This document shows positions 1 to 9,010 of a DNA stretch of 64,000 nt, one piece after another. Numbering within the stretch: the first letter of the stretch is position 1; every line of letters starts with the position of its first letter. Position numbers and translations under genes: made by a program. The stretch is from an uncultured Cellvibrionales bacterium (GTDB taxonomy: Bacteria; Pseudomonadota; Gammaproteobacteria; Pseudomonadales; Dasaniaceae): positions 1-64,000 of the forward strand of contig CAJVZD010000017.1 of NCBI GenBank assembly GCA_913019905.1. Direction: 5' to 3'. Under the pieces are notes generated by a model. That model did not search any database, was not told the DNA's origin, and worked only from the letters and a program-made list of their open reading frames with translations.

Positions 1-387
1 GGAGAGTTACTGACAGATGGAACTAGGGGGGCCGACTATAAGTCGGGATATAGTGAAAGGAATAATAACTGGATTACGTCATCGGGCATGGGAGCTGAGG
101 GCCGAGGAAATCATAAATATTTAGTTGATTCCTATTTAGGAAGGTTTGTGAACCAAGTTTCTAAAACCCATGATTGGTTAAACTCCGATTTTTCCAGGAA
201 TTTTGGGTTTTATGGATATAGCTATGACTCCGGTCTTTGGGTGGGTGCGAGCGAAGCATACAATACATCTTTTCAATTATTCAGTTTTGCGGGAATGTTA
301 CCCGCTAGTGTTTATTCAGGTAGCGCGATGTCTGCTTCCCTTCCAATAGATTCTCTTTACAAATTGTCGAAATATTACAGTGATTAG
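1..387 (+). CDS. C-terminal end of a large protein cut by the window edge
   Basis: The frame is open from the first base to the stop at 385-387, so this is the 3' end of a gene that starts outside the window; an internal ATG at 88 need not be the start. The visible 128 residues are rich in Gly, Ser, Tyr and Asn, with a segment around VSKTHDWLNSDF and a hydrophobic Ala/Gly stretch near FAGMLPASVYSG. That look recalls the tails of RHS/YD-repeat or other polymorphic-toxin-type proteins, but this is an impression, not a domain match. A small lipoprotein follows after 2 bases. Confidence 0.55.
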   Translation, partial: GELLTDGTRGADYKSGYSERNNNWITSSGMGAEGRGNHKYLVDSYLGRFVNQVSKTHDWLNSDFSRNFGFYGYSYDSGLWVGASEAYNTSFQLFSFAGMLPASVYSGSAMSASLPIDSLYKLSKYYSD

Positions 388-389
388 AT

Positions 390-716
390 ATGATGCTTAA
401 CAGAAAATTCATTATAGTATGTTGTCTCATTTCATTCATAGGGTGCGCATCTTCTGACATTGGATTTAAGGAAATTGACGGGGAGGATGGGTTGTATCGT
501 TTTTTTGGTGGTTTTTCGTCGATGGAAAAATATCATAATTTCCTGTGCTCAAAAAAAGAGAAAAAATGTATTGAGCACGTAAAAATTCTAATTGGAAAAT
601 TGATTGAATCTAATCAAGATCTTTCCCTAAGATGTACTGGTGGAGCAAGAGTTCTTGAAGAAACGTTGTACGTAGACGAGAGTGCGACGACTCACGTTCA
701 GTTTTCCTGCGAATAA
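390..716 (+). CDS. small putative lipoprotein, function unknown
   Basis: 108 residues with a basic start, a hydrophobic core and a lipobox-like F-I-G-C near residue 19, so a membrane-anchored lipoprotein is likely. The mature part has four further cysteines (near residues 49, 56, 78 and 107) and no domain I recognise. It begins 2 bases after the stop of the preceding truncated gene, so the two are probably co-transcribed. If the upstream protein were a polymorphic toxin, this position would suit an immunity protein, but nothing in the sequence proves it. Two ATG codons (390 and 393) are possible starts; the ribosome-binding site is weak. Confidence 0.6.
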   Translation: MMLNRKFIIVCCLISFIGCASSDIGFKEIDGEDGLYRFFGGFSSMEKYHNFLCSKKEKKCIEHVKILIGKLIESNQDLSLRCTGGARVLEETLYVDESATTHVQFSCE

Positions 717-1018
717 TGGATGATAGTAGCAATAGTTTTGAAGTTTAGGTCGAGCAAGGTTGATAGGTAAAACATTATCTGTCACATCGTCTTTCATTGC
801 CCTAATTCATAGATTTAGGGATCCATATTAGGATGCGGAATAACGTCTATACATAGGGTACGACTCTAACGAAGACGCCATAACTAACATGAAAGAAGGA
901 GGTAAAACCTAGCGTGAGTTATCTGTTTTCAATTTGAAAGTAGCGTATTTACCACGGTGAAATTGGTTTCCTTAGAAGTCTACAATAACCACCAACCCTG
1001 ATTAAAAGGATATTAATC
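717..1018. other. intergenic, no gene seen
   Basis: No supported gene. There is a short dyad CCCTAA / TTAGGG near 800-820. A strong Shine-Dalgarno-like AAGGAGG near 897-903 is followed only by very short reading frames. The AAAAGGAT just before 1019 serves the next gene. Confidence 0.5.
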
Positions 1019-1594
1019 ATGACAAATCTAACAAAATCACAACGCTTATTGCTGTTAACTTCGGTCTCATTGTTTATTTTTCCGGGACCAGCAAGTGCAG
1101 ATGATAAAATGGAAAGTACAAACAACATGACTGACCGTCGTGGCCATCATGCACAAATGGCGATCTATCGGGCATGTATCGAATCCACAATCGATAGATT
1201 TAGAGATAGGGGCCAAGAAGCTAACGCTAAGACAGAGTGTAAGTCGAAGGCTGAGGCATTAATCAATGATCTGCCTTCCAATGTTCAAATGTCTTTATTG
1301 CGTACTGAAGAGGATGTCGTTAATTTTGAGAAAAAAAAGCGACTTGAAGACGCAACGGAAACTAATACCTTCCGGAATTTTACTAATCTCGAGGCGGACT
1401 ATCCGCGAGGCGAAGAGACATTGAGGCGTCACTCCTCTAAGCTTTTTCGATGTGTCCACAAAGAGAAATTACAAGCAGATAAACATAAACGATCGATGAA
1501 TACGAATCATTGCCCGAAAGAAGTTGGCCTTACTTTACAAGAGGTTGACGCTGTTTTTGCTTTTGCTGCTGCCAATAGCAAGCGGTCTCGATAA
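1019..1594 (+). CDS. secreted hypothetical protein with four cysteines
   Basis: 191 residues beginning with a clear signal peptide (hydrophobic run at about 9-25, cleavage probably after ASA near residue 27). The mature part is hydrophilic, mostly helical in look, rich in Lys, Arg and Glu, with four cysteines (in ACIES, TECKS, FRCVH and NHCPK contexts) that could form two disulfides in the periplasm. I do not recognise a family. The start is supported by AAAAGGATATTAATC upstream. It stands alone: the next gene is on the opposite strand and converges on it. Confidence 0.65.
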   Translation: MTNLTKSQRLLLLTSVSLFIFPGPASADDKMESTNNMTDRRGHHAQMAIYRACIESTIDRFRDRGQEANAKTECKSKAEALINDLPSNVQMSLLRTEEDVVNFEKKKRLEDATETNTFRNFTNLEADYPRGEETLRRHSSKLFRCVHKEKLQADKHKRSMNTNHCPKEVGLTLQEVDAVFAFAAANSKRSR

Positions 1595-1757
1595 CACTCG
1601 TTAATTATTCGATAAGCTAAAACCTTACGGAGGTTCGCGTGAGTAGTATGCATTCAGATGTAAGTTGACGGATTGCCCGTAGCCAAAGCCCATTTGCTTG
1701 CAACTAAATTCCGTTGCAGTTCCGGTAAATATGGGTGTTAACAAATTCAAAATATTG

Positions 1758-1786
1758 GGGTTAATGTCAATTATTAACATTAACCC
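1758..1786. terminator. bidirectional terminator-like hairpin
   Basis: A perfect 10-bp stem, GGGTTAATGT (1758-1767) and ACATTAACCC (1777-1786), with a 9-base loop, lies between two convergent genes. The flanking T-runs are short (TTT on plus, an interrupted T run on minus), so it is a plausible but not ideal intrinsic terminator for the P450 gene on the minus strand. Confidence 0.5.
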
Positions 1787-1794
1787 TTTGGCAT

Positions 1795-3048
1795 TTATGT
1801 GAGAGGGTGTAGACGAACTTGCAGGTCCGAGTAACCGTGGACAAAGCACGAAGGAACTCTTTGTGGCTTATCAACGACCTCGATGTAGCTAAACCTTTTT
1901 TGGATTTCTTCCCACAAAACGCGTAATTGCATTTCCGCCAGGCGGTTACCCATACACCGGTGTAGACCAAAGCCAAATGAGATGTGGTTGCGCGCTCGTT
2001 CGCGATCAATAATAAATTCGTCAGGTTTATCGATGTTTCTCTCATCACGGTTAGCCGAGGCATACCACATGATGACCTTGTCGCCTTTTTTTATTTGTTG
2101 GCCGTCAAAGTCATAATCACATGTTGCAGTCCGGCGCATGTGAGCCAGCGGTGTCACCCACCTTATAATTTCTGAAACCATATTCGGAATGACTTCAGGG
2201 TTGTTGCGCAGCTTGTCGTACTCTGCTGGGTTTTGATTTAGAGCCAATAAACCGCCGGTGATAGAGTTTCGAGTCGTATCGTTGCCGCCCACGATGAGTA
2301 ATAATATATTCCCCAGGTACTCGGGTGGCGATAGATGCCTGGTTGCATCACCTCTAATCATCATGGAAATCAAATCGTTACCTGAAGGGTCGTCTTCGCG
2401 TTTTTTCCATAAGCGTAAAAAATAGTCCAGGCATTCCATTAGCTCGGCTCGACGCTCTTCTTCAGTGTCAACAATACCTTCTCCTAGACGGGTAAAAGTG
2501 ACGTCGGACCAATGTGTTAGTTTTGCGCGGTCTTCGAAAGGAAAATCAAATAAGGTTGCTAACATTTGGGTCGTTAATTCTACTGAAACTCTTTCGACCC
2601 AATTGAAGGTTTCACCAATCGGCAGAGAATCAAGTATCGTCGCTGCGCGCGATCGAATGGTGGCTTCCATCTCTTTTAAATTCGGGGGTGCAACGACACC
2701 TTGTACTGTTTTTCGTTGATCGTCATGATTCGGTGGATCCATAGCGATAAACGTGGGGGCTGAGAAGTCGCTTTCGGTGTCAGGGTCCGCGATTGTGATA
2801 GATGGGAATGAGGAAAACACTTGCCAATTTTTCTCCACTTTCATGATGTCTTCGAAACGGGTAATCGACCAATAAGGGCCGTACTCGCTGCTAGCACAAT
2901 AATGTATCGGAGCTTCATCCCGCAACCGCCTGAAATAATCCCACTTCTTATCTTTTGTCCACAAGTCGATATGGCTGATATCGATATTTTTCAGTGGCAT
3001 GGTTGCAGGGTCAAAGTCCAGCATACTGGCTAGTGGTTGGCTACTCAT
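1795..3048 (-). CDS. cytochrome P450, CYP153-type alkane/fatty-acid hydroxylase
   Basis: 417 residues with the P450 landmarks in order: I-helix GGNDTTRN (about 254-261), the ExxR pair E293/R296, and the heme loop FGFGLHRCMG with the thiolate Cys at about 365. The long stretch around NRLAEMQLRVLWEEI and the ending CFVHGYSDLQVRLH are characteristic of CYP153, whose members hydroxylate terminal carbons of medium-chain alkanes or fatty acids. I chose the ATG at 3048 because a GGAG sits 11 bases upstream; an ATG at 3108 would add 20 residues without a better signal. CYP153 genes are usually next to ferredoxin and ferredoxin reductase genes; none is here, so electrons must come from partners encoded elsewhere. 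The substrate is not determined by sequence. Confidence 0.88.
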   Translation of the reverse strand: MSSQPLASMLDFDPATMPLKNIDISHIDLWTKDKKWDYFRRLRDEAPIHYCASSEYGPYWSITRFEDIMKVEKNWQVFSSFPSITIADPDTESDFSAPTFIAMDPPNHDDQRKTVQGVVAPPNLKEMEATIRSRAATILDSLPIGETFNWVERVSVELTTQMLATLFDFPFEDRAKLTHWSDVTFTRLGEGIVDTEEERRAELMECLDYFLRLWKKREDDPSGNDLISMMIRGDATRHLSPPEYLGNILLLIVGGNDTTRNSITGGLLALNQNPAEYDKLRNNPEVIPNMVSEIIRWVTPLAHMRRTATCDYDFDGQQIKKGDKVIMWYASANRDERNIDKPDEFIIDRERARNHISFGFGLHRCMGNRLAEMQLRVLWEEIQKRFSYIEVVDKPQRVPSCFVHGYSDLQVRLHPLT

Positions 3049-3572
3049 ATCGATCGATACTCCGTTAATATAGAAATGGACTTGATGGCCTAAGTCTGAT
3101 TCAAACAAGAAAACCCGAATTGTCCCCTACCTTTCTTTGCAGGTCCAGTCCGAATTCGTTGGAATTCAAGGAAGCGGGTTTCTATGAGCCCGGTGTTTTA
3201 TGGCATTGTTATGGTTAGGCATAAGCTTACGTTATGAATTGGCGTTAGGTGTACTGCAAACCAGGAGTTGCTGCGTGACAATATGGATAGAGTGACTAAC
3301 AGTGTTTTCGCTTCAGAGAATAAACCAGTCAGGGACTTGACTCCTGGTTTCAAACGGTAATTCCAACTACCATTATTACCCGTTGGTCAATACGCGTTGG
3401 TCAATACGCGTTGGTCAATACGCGTTGGATTCTGTAGTTTGGCCAATGGAGAAAAAGTTGCTCAATGCCAGATTAATATTCTGACCGATACACGACCCAT
3501 TTGTGTGGTTCACAGTTGCTAGGCGTCACGATGAATCCTGTGCTGTTAGCGACGGTACGAATACTGGTTACT
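3049..3572. other. intergenic region with a 14-bp tandem repeat
   Basis: About 520 bases between two minus-strand genes, no supported gene. It contains the tandem repeat at 3381-3429, described separately, and presumably the P450 promoter close to 3049-3150. Confidence 0.5.
3381..3429. repeat. 14-bp tandem repeat, three copies plus a partial
   Basis: The unit CGTTGGTCAATACG occurs perfectly at 3381-3394, 3395-3408 and 3409-3422, followed by a partial CGTTGGA. Perfect identity between copies suggests a recent tandem duplication. Confidence 0.9.
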
Positions 3573-4352
3573 TTAGTTTTTATTGCTGTATTTACTTGTG
3601 ATCATGTCATAGATACCATTTTCTTTTACTCTCTTCAGTGCGGCTCTGAATTGGTCAACGACACCATCTGAAGTCTCATTGCTAAAACCATAATAGTATT
3701 CAAGACCAGTGTCGAGCAGCAATGATCTTTCTATTTTGTCAGGATTTAAACCCGCTTGTTCTAGTCCAAAAATGGTTGAGAGTTCCAAACCGTAGACGAA
3801 GTCTATTCGCTTTGCATATAACATATGATAATTTTGTATTTGTTTCGTGACGGGTGAAATATTTTTGTGAATCCTAAAACCCTTCGCCAAAAGTTGTTTT
3901 TCCGCGGCTTCTCCTTTTACTGTTCCAATCATATATTCTTTTAGATCATCCCAGTTTTCTACCGTTACATCCTTTCTGTTTTTGAGTTTCCACAGATACA
4001 TATCTCGAGGAGCTATTGGCCCGACCCATTTGAATAGATTCTCTCTGCTTTTCGTTCTTGCCAGGGTGAAGATGAGCGTGTTCTTTTTGCTCTGGGAAAT
4101 TTTGTAGGCCCGATACCACGGATATATTTGGATGTTGTCAGGAATATCGAGTTCTTTCAGCACCGCTTGCAATACCTCCACGGAGTACCCTGTTGGTTCG
4201 CCATCTTTATCAGTATATTCAAAGGGTGGCCACTCAGAACACAGTAGTGTAAACGACTCTTCATTGAGGGGAGGTGCGCCGGACAGTGATCCATGCGTTA
4301 TTATGCAGCTAATTACAATAATGATGCGGAGACGCAGGTAATTCAATTTCAC
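3573..4352 (-). CDS. periplasmic amino-acid-binding-like protein (SBP_bac_3 family)
   Basis: 259 residues when started at GTG 4352, which has an AGAGAA stretch 5 bases upstream and gives a clean signal peptide ending near LSGA. A longer ATG start at 4538 would add 62 residues with an odd extra hydrophobic stretch and no ribosome site. The mature protein has the usual type II periplasmic-binding opening (WPPFEYTDKDGEPTGYSVEVL) and the later fold elements around IGTVKGEAAEKQL. There is no permease or ATPase beside it, as in many stand-alone SBP_bac_3 proteins of marine gammaproteobacteria, so a sensory or orphan binding role is as likely as transport. The ligand is unknown. Confidence 0.75.
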   Translation of the reverse strand: MKLNYLRLRIIIVISCIITHGSLSGAPPLNEESFTLLCSEWPPFEYTDKDGEPTGYSVEVLQAVLKELDIPDNIQIYPWYRAYKISQSKKNTLIFTLARTKSRENLFKWVGPIAPRDMYLWKLKNRKDVTVENWDDLKEYMIGTVKGEAAEKQLLAKGFRIHKNISPVTKQIQNYHMLYAKRIDFVYGLELSTIFGLEQAGLNPDKIERSLLLDTGLEYYYGFSNETSDGVVDQFRAALKRVKENGIYDMITSKYSNKN

Positions 4353-4605
4353 ATATGTTCTCTTATGGAATAGTAATGTGGTGAACAAATTGAGATCTAG
4401 AGCTAACGTAATTGTAAGTGTAAAAACGAAAATTGGCCAAAAAACCGAACTCCTATTAACTATAAAGGTCTCATTTCTTCCGGTTTTACCTGTACTGGGG
4501 GAATTATCTGTAGCCAGTTGATTAACAAATTGTGTCACATATAAATGATCTGATTAACTTAAATCGGAAGCTGTCACTTTCCGGAATAAGATTGTGTGCG
4601 ATGGG

Positions 4606-5889
4606 TCAGGCATACCACACATCAAGGATATAATCGGACGCATTATTGTTGTAACCGGAAACTTCGATAAAATAGAGGTCGTCTTCGTATAACCATTCGA
4701 CTATCTGTTCGTCATAGTCGGCACTGTTGTCGGAAAACTGTATGACGTCGCCAAAGGCATTGTACAGGGTTAGGTCCAAATCCTCATTCATCTCTGATAG
4801 TTCGATTTCTAAGTAGCCAGTTTGTTCCGGGTAGAAGTAGAAGTAATCCCCGTCATCCCAATCAAACCCAACTGAACCGGTTACCCAGGTATTTAATTCA
4901 TCAATATAAGTGGCATTATCTAGATTGTCGCCAGCATCTCCAAGGTAGAAAGTATCCTCCAAATATTCTTCAGGAGCTAGGTAGGCCTCTAGCCACGTCG
5001 TCATAAAGTAATCGCTGGCTTCTCCGGCGTAGGGTTGAACGATCAAATAGAAGTCTTCACCCGCTAACAAGTCATCCACAAGAAAGTCTTCCGCGCTATC
5101 GCTCTGATAGACTGTAGTGGCCAATAGATTCCCGTCGCTGCTTCGTAATTCGATATAGAGTTCGCCGTTGGGCGTGAACAATTCGACGTGGTAAATTCCG
5201 TCATCTGATGCGGTAAAGTGGAAGTAGTCACCGCTGTCAAAATCAAACCCTGCAGTTCCTTCTATGGTTACAACGTCGTCAATATCGGCCGCGGATGAGA
5301 AGGAGTCTCCCGCTTCGATAATCCAGTAGTCATCGATCAACTCAAGTGAGCTTTCATCGACGACATCTGCGTCGAGCCCGAGTAATAGATCGACTCGCGT
5401 TAGTGCATAAGTTGTATCCAGTGTTGTCTGGTCCATTAGGGCTTTTGCACTATCGGCTGCATGGTTGCCACGATAGTCAAAGTCACTGAATTCGAGGTTC
5501 GCCATAAAATAGTTAGCGACGTACACCTTACTGTCAATGACCGTTCGATCATTACCGATAGCACCATCAAGAATGTTTATCACGATGGATTGCATCGACA
5601 TATTGCCACTATTTAGATTTTGTAGATAAAACTGTTTTCCAGATACATCCGGAAACCGACCAAATAACTGATAGTAAACAGAATCTATTAAGGCACTGTT
5701 GCTGTAATCGCCGAACCGTCCCAAAAACTCATCAGAGTTTCCGAACATGCCGATTATTGCGTTGAGATTGCCCGATGAATTCTCCAGGGTATGGGACCAA
5801 AAGGATGCGCCAGTTGGATCTGCGGGCCTACCGTAGTAGGCGATATAAAATTCCTGAATGGTATTTTGATGTGGGAAATTATTAGACAT
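4606..5889 (-). CDS. DUF4214 protein with two PPC-like beta domains
   Basis: 427 residues. Residues about 1-175 form a DUF4214 domain (YIAYYGRPADPTGASFW, QLFGRFPDVSGKQFY). Two similar acidic beta-rich repeats follow at about 190-305 and 310-427, each with the GFDFDSGDYFHF / GFDWDDGDYFYF type motif of bacterial pre-peptidase C-terminal (PPC) domains. The protein is very acidic and has no N-terminal signal peptide, which would fit type I secretion, but no RTX nonapeptides are seen. DUF4214 occurs in extracellular and S-layer-type proteins; its function is not settled. AGAGGAAA lies 10 bases before the ATG. A second DUF4214 protein lies at 10766-12430. Confidence 0.75.
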   Translation of the reverse strand: MSNNFPHQNTIQEFYIAYYGRPADPTGASFWSHTLENSSGNLNAIIGMFGNSDEFLGRFGDYSNSALIDSVYYQLFGRFPDVSGKQFYLQNLNSGNMSMQSIVINILDGAIGNDRTVIDSKVYVANYFMANLEFSDFDYRGNHAADSAKALMDQTTLDTTYALTRVDLLLGLDADVVDESSLELIDDYWIIEAGDSFSSAADIDDVVTIEGTAGFDFDSGDYFHFTASDDGIYHVELFTPNGELYIELRSSDGNLLATTVYQSDSAEDFLVDDLLAGEDFYLIVQPYAGEASDYFMTTWLEAYLAPEEYLEDTFYLGDAGDNLDNATYIDELNTWVTGSVGFDWDDGDYFYFYPEQTGYLEIELSEMNEDLDLTLYNAFGDVIQFSDNSADYDEQIVEWLYEDDLYFIEVSGYNNNASDYILDVWYA

Positions 5890-6334
5890 CGTTCTGGTTT
5901 CCTCTGTAACCCAAGCTAATTAAGTTGAGATCAGTTTGCTCTAGAGGAGCTGAATCGATACTGAATGGAAACCGGTTTTGTTATTTATCTGTGTTATATA
6001 TCTATGTGATTGAGATATTGTTATTTCACTATTGGCATTTAACGCATTGCATGAAATTTCTCTAATAGCCTGCAAGCACAGACACTCAGTGCCCACATTA
6101 ATTTTTCTAACATAAATGTAGAGAACCGTTAAGACATTCGATATCTATCGAAACAGCGTATGCTTTTAGGAAACAGTAAACACAAGAACTGATAATTCCA
6201 GTGTGTGTATAATAGCTGCGGATCAGTTTTGAGTGTGCGATTGAGAAAAGCTACGCAATAATTGTCTGGTTAGGATGGACGCGAGACTGCATAGTTGACT
6301 AAAGGGAGCACACGTAGAAACTCTAACTCTGGCC
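5890..6334. other. intergenic, no gene seen
   Basis: No supported gene. It should carry the promoter of the DUF4214 gene. One dyad is visible, TTCGATA (6137-6143) facing TATCGAA (6146-6152). Confidence 0.45.
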
Positions 6335-7249
6335 CTAGTTCAATGTTTGTTCGGAAGCTAGATTTTTAATATCCTGGTCTTTATTCAACCATATTTCGTT
6401 AATCCATTGTTGAAAACGGGTGCGTTGCGCTGGATTATCAAAATAGTCCATGGAAAAAGTGTCACTATTTATTAGCTCTTCAATTGACTGTATTTTTATC
6501 TGCACCTGAACATTTTGCACCTTACCACAAACGAAATCCCAGAAAGTGGGGACACCATCCGGGTAGTAGATAGTAACATCCAGCAGTTTATGCAATTGAT
6601 CACCCATGGCACTTAACACAAAGGCCATGCCGCCCGCTCTAGGATTGAGTAAATGAGTGTACTGGTTGTTTTGTTTTTGGTGCTTTTTCTCGGTCCAGCG
6701 CGTTCCCTCCAGAAAATTCATAATGCTAACGGGTTTAACCCGAAATTTTTCACAGGCCTTGCGGGTAGATTCTAAGTCCTTACCTTTAAGATGCGGGTTT
6801 TTCTCAAGAAACGCTTTGGTGTAACGCTGCATAAAAGGAAAATCGAGCGCCCACCAGGCTATTCCTAAAAAAGGTACCCAAATTAGCTCCTTTTTTAGAA
6901 AGAACTTTAGAAAAGGAATTTTTCGATTAAATGTACGTTGCAACACTAATATATCTACCCACGTCTGATGGTTCGAAATCACCAGATACCAGTCTTTTTG
7001 AGACAGTTGGTGATCGCCAGTAACGTCGATTTGGGTACGGCTAAACACATTCTGGTTAGCACTGTTAACGCTGATCCAAAACGTGGCACAACCATCTAGA
7101 AGATGGGAAATAAAGGTTTGCCACGGTTTGACTGGCACTAATTTGAGAAATGACAACAATACGATAGGGACTACCCAAAAGAGGGTGTTGAAAAGGTAAA
7201 CTAGCACGGATACCGTGCCCGTAAAGTAGCGAAATGACGCTGTAAGCAT
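6335..7249 (-). CDS. PlsC-type lysophospholipid acyltransferase (YihG-like)
   Basis: 304 residues from the ATG at 7249, which is preceded by GGAG with a 7-base spacer; an upstream ATG at 7327 lacks a comparable signal. The glycerolipid acyltransferase motifs are present: NHQTWVD (catalytic H94 and D99) and FLEGTR (about 179-184). An N-terminal hydrophobic region (about 8-40) anchors it in the inner membrane. Length and the WVPFLGIAWWALDFPFMQR region resemble E. coli YihG-like acyltransferases, which acylate lysophosphatidic acid or related acceptors. It stands alone, divergent from the azlC gene. Confidence 0.82.
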   Translation of the reverse strand: MLTASFRYFTGTVSVLVYLFNTLFWVVPIVLLSFLKLVPVKPWQTFISHLLDGCATFWISVNSANQNVFSRTQIDVTGDHQLSQKDWYLVISNHQTWVDILVLQRTFNRKIPFLKFFLKKELIWVPFLGIAWWALDFPFMQRYTKAFLEKNPHLKGKDLESTRKACEKFRVKPVSIMNFLEGTRWTEKKHQKQNNQYTHLLNPRAGGMAFVLSAMGDQLHKLLDVTIYYPDGVPTFWDFVCGKVQNVQVQIKIQSIEELINSDTFSMDYFDNPAQRTRFQQWINEIWLNKDQDIKNLASEQTLN

Positions 7250-7711
7250 AATTTTTTCTCCAAGAGTATCGCAAGTGTAAACAAAATGTATGTAAGGATG
7301 AAGTATCAGTCCGAATAAATTTGGCAACCAAATAACCGGATAAATACTCCAAGCGGAAGGGGAGGGGCGAGCTTTCAGCCAGTCTTCGTCGTTAAAAACG
7401 TGATTAGTTTAGGGAAACACAGGATCTTCAACTATCCAAACGTGCAGAGAAGGAATATTGTCTTTTAATTTATGTTCTTTTCTGCTTCTAGATAGCGTTT
7501 CTGTTTAAAGTTGCTTGTAAAAAATGACGGACGCACGCTTAGGCGGCTTCTCAGTCTTTGCAACATATATGCAATATAGTGGCTACTAACAGCGTCCTCA
7601 TGTTTAAAAACGATATCTATACTGTCATTGTTAGCCTGCTATACTCGCGTTCCTATGCGAGTACACGCCAATTACCCAATCAGCGCGCATAACCAGAAGG
7701 AGTAAGCGGGT
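7250..7711. other. divergent promoter region, no gene seen
   Basis: About 460 bases between the divergent acyltransferase and azlC genes. It presumably holds both promoters; I could not fix either one. No gene is supported on either strand. Confidence 0.45.
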
Positions 7712-8416
7712 TTGCAGAAAAATCGCCGAGTTTATCGCTTTGCTGCTTTCAAGGGTGCGTTCGACATGCTTCCACTCAGCCTGGCTGTACTGCCTTGGGG
7801 TGTGCTCTTTGGTTCTCTCGCTGTGCAACGGGGTTTTACCTGGTTGGAATCCCAAGCATTTTCAGCCATCGTTTTTGGCGGTGCCGTACAAATTGTCGCT
7901 ATTGAACTTATCGCCGACAACGCGAGCTTATTCACTATTTTGTTCAGTGCTTTGGTCATTACCTCTCGTCATTTTCTTTATGGCCTGACTTTGCGTGAAC
8001 GGATAAAAGGCCATTCTTTGCGCTGGCGCTTATCCCTTGGGTTTCTTTTGACCGACGAGCTCTTTGCTCTATCGGGTCACCGACGTGCCTACAAAAGCCG
8101 ATTACGACTGTATTATGCACTGGGTGCCGGAGGTAGCTTTTACCTAGCATGGAACATCTGGACTTTTATCGGAATAGTGGCGGGTGCTTCACTGCCCGAC
8201 TTGACTGAGCTGGGACTGGATTTTGCGATCGCTGCAACCTTCATTGCGCTTGTCGTGCCCAGTATCAAATCATTGTCTGTCCTAGTCACCGTGATTGTGG
8301 CGGGAGTCGCTTCAGTTACTTTTTCGATATGGCAATTGGAGCTCGGTCTAATTTTTTCCGGCCTGCTGGCGATGCTGGCGGGTTATTCGGTAAATCTATG
8401 GGAGCGTAGTCGATGA
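7712..8416 (+). CDS. azlC: AzlC-family branched-chain amino acid exporter, large subunit
   Basis: 234 residues with the AzlC signature near the start (DMLPLSLAVLPWGVLFG, AFSAIVFGGAVQIVAIEL, SRHFLYGL) and about seven predicted membrane segments. AzlC with AzlD exports branched-chain amino acids or analogues across the inner membrane. The start codon is TTG at 7712, supported by AGAAGGAG 9 bases upstream. The gene overlaps azlD by 4 bases (ATGA), showing translational coupling. No regulator of the pair lies nearby. Confidence 0.88.
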   Translation: MQKNRRVYRFAAFKGAFDMLPLSLAVLPWGVLFGSLAVQRGFTWLESQAFSAIVFGGAVQIVAIELIADNASLFTILFSALVITSRHFLYGLTLRERIKGHSLRWRLSLGFLLTDELFALSGHRRAYKSRLRLYYALGAGGSFYLAWNIWTFIGIVAGASLPDLTELGLDFAIAATFIALVVPSIKSLSVLVTVIVAGVASVTFSIWQLELGLIFSGLLAMLAGYSVNLWERSR

Positions 8417-8721
8417 ACTTTTTCATTATTTTTTTATTGGCCCTTATCATTTTTACCAGTCGTTATCTTTTTCTTGAGGGGCGTTTACCCGTTCGCCTCG
8501 GTGCCAATGCACGAGATTTCCTAAGGTTTAGCGGGCCGGCGGTATTAACTGCTATCTGTATGCCCATTATATTGGTGAAGGACAGCGAGTTGAATTTGGC
8601 CTTAAATAATCCTTATTTGGGTGCCGCGATTGTCGCGATAGTGGCTGCCTGGAAAACGAGTAACATCTATTGGACCGTCGGTCTCGGCACGGTTGTTTTT
8701 ATTCTTTACGGCAGTTTTTGA
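8413..8721 (+). CDS. azlD: AzlD-family transporter small subunit
   Basis: 102 residues, nearly all hydrophobic, with four likely membrane segments and the AzlD-type SRYLFLEGRLPVRL region. It is the small partner of AzlC in branched-chain amino acid export. The ATG overlaps the azlC stop as ATGA, so the two are made together. The length fits the family. Confidence 0.85.
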   Translation: MNFFIIFLLALIIFTSRYLFLEGRLPVRLGANARDFLRFSGPAVLTAICMPIILVKDSELNLALNNPYLGAAIVAIVAAWKTSNIYWTVGLGTVVFILYGSF

Positions 8722-8892
8722 TTCGTTAAAATTGATTAAGCACTACTCCTACATCGTGGGCTTCATCTGTCCGTGGATATTTCGCGCATCAGAATCAGAA
8801 GAGAGTCCTGATGTAAGTCGTGGTATTTCATCCTTAAAAAATCACTGCCGAAAGCGCGTTTATTACAGGGTTATTGGCGGGTTATATATTGG

Positions 8893-8912
8893 CATATATG
8901 ATGTCATATATG
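8893..8912. promoter_or_regulatory. 20-bp AT-rich dyad
   Basis: CATATATGA (8893-8901) and TCATATATG (8904-8912) form a perfect inverted repeat with a 2-base centre. A run of T follows at about 8922-8927. It could be an operator for the gene at 9011 or a weak terminator after azlCD; the sequence does not decide. Confidence 0.35.
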
Positions 8913-9010
8913 TAATAATACTTTTTTGACAAAAGTACCGAGGCGGCTTTGCACGCTGTCTGAAGCGGGATTTTACGACCTAGCCACTCTATTCATTCGG
9001 GGTAATTGAC

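Noticed and set aside
4606..5889. RTX-type toxin or adhesin
   Set aside because: It is acidic and PPC-like but has no GGxGxDxxx nonapeptide repeats.
8693..8929. 78-codon frame after azlD
   Set aside because: It overlaps the azlD end, has no ribosome site and no protein-like pattern.
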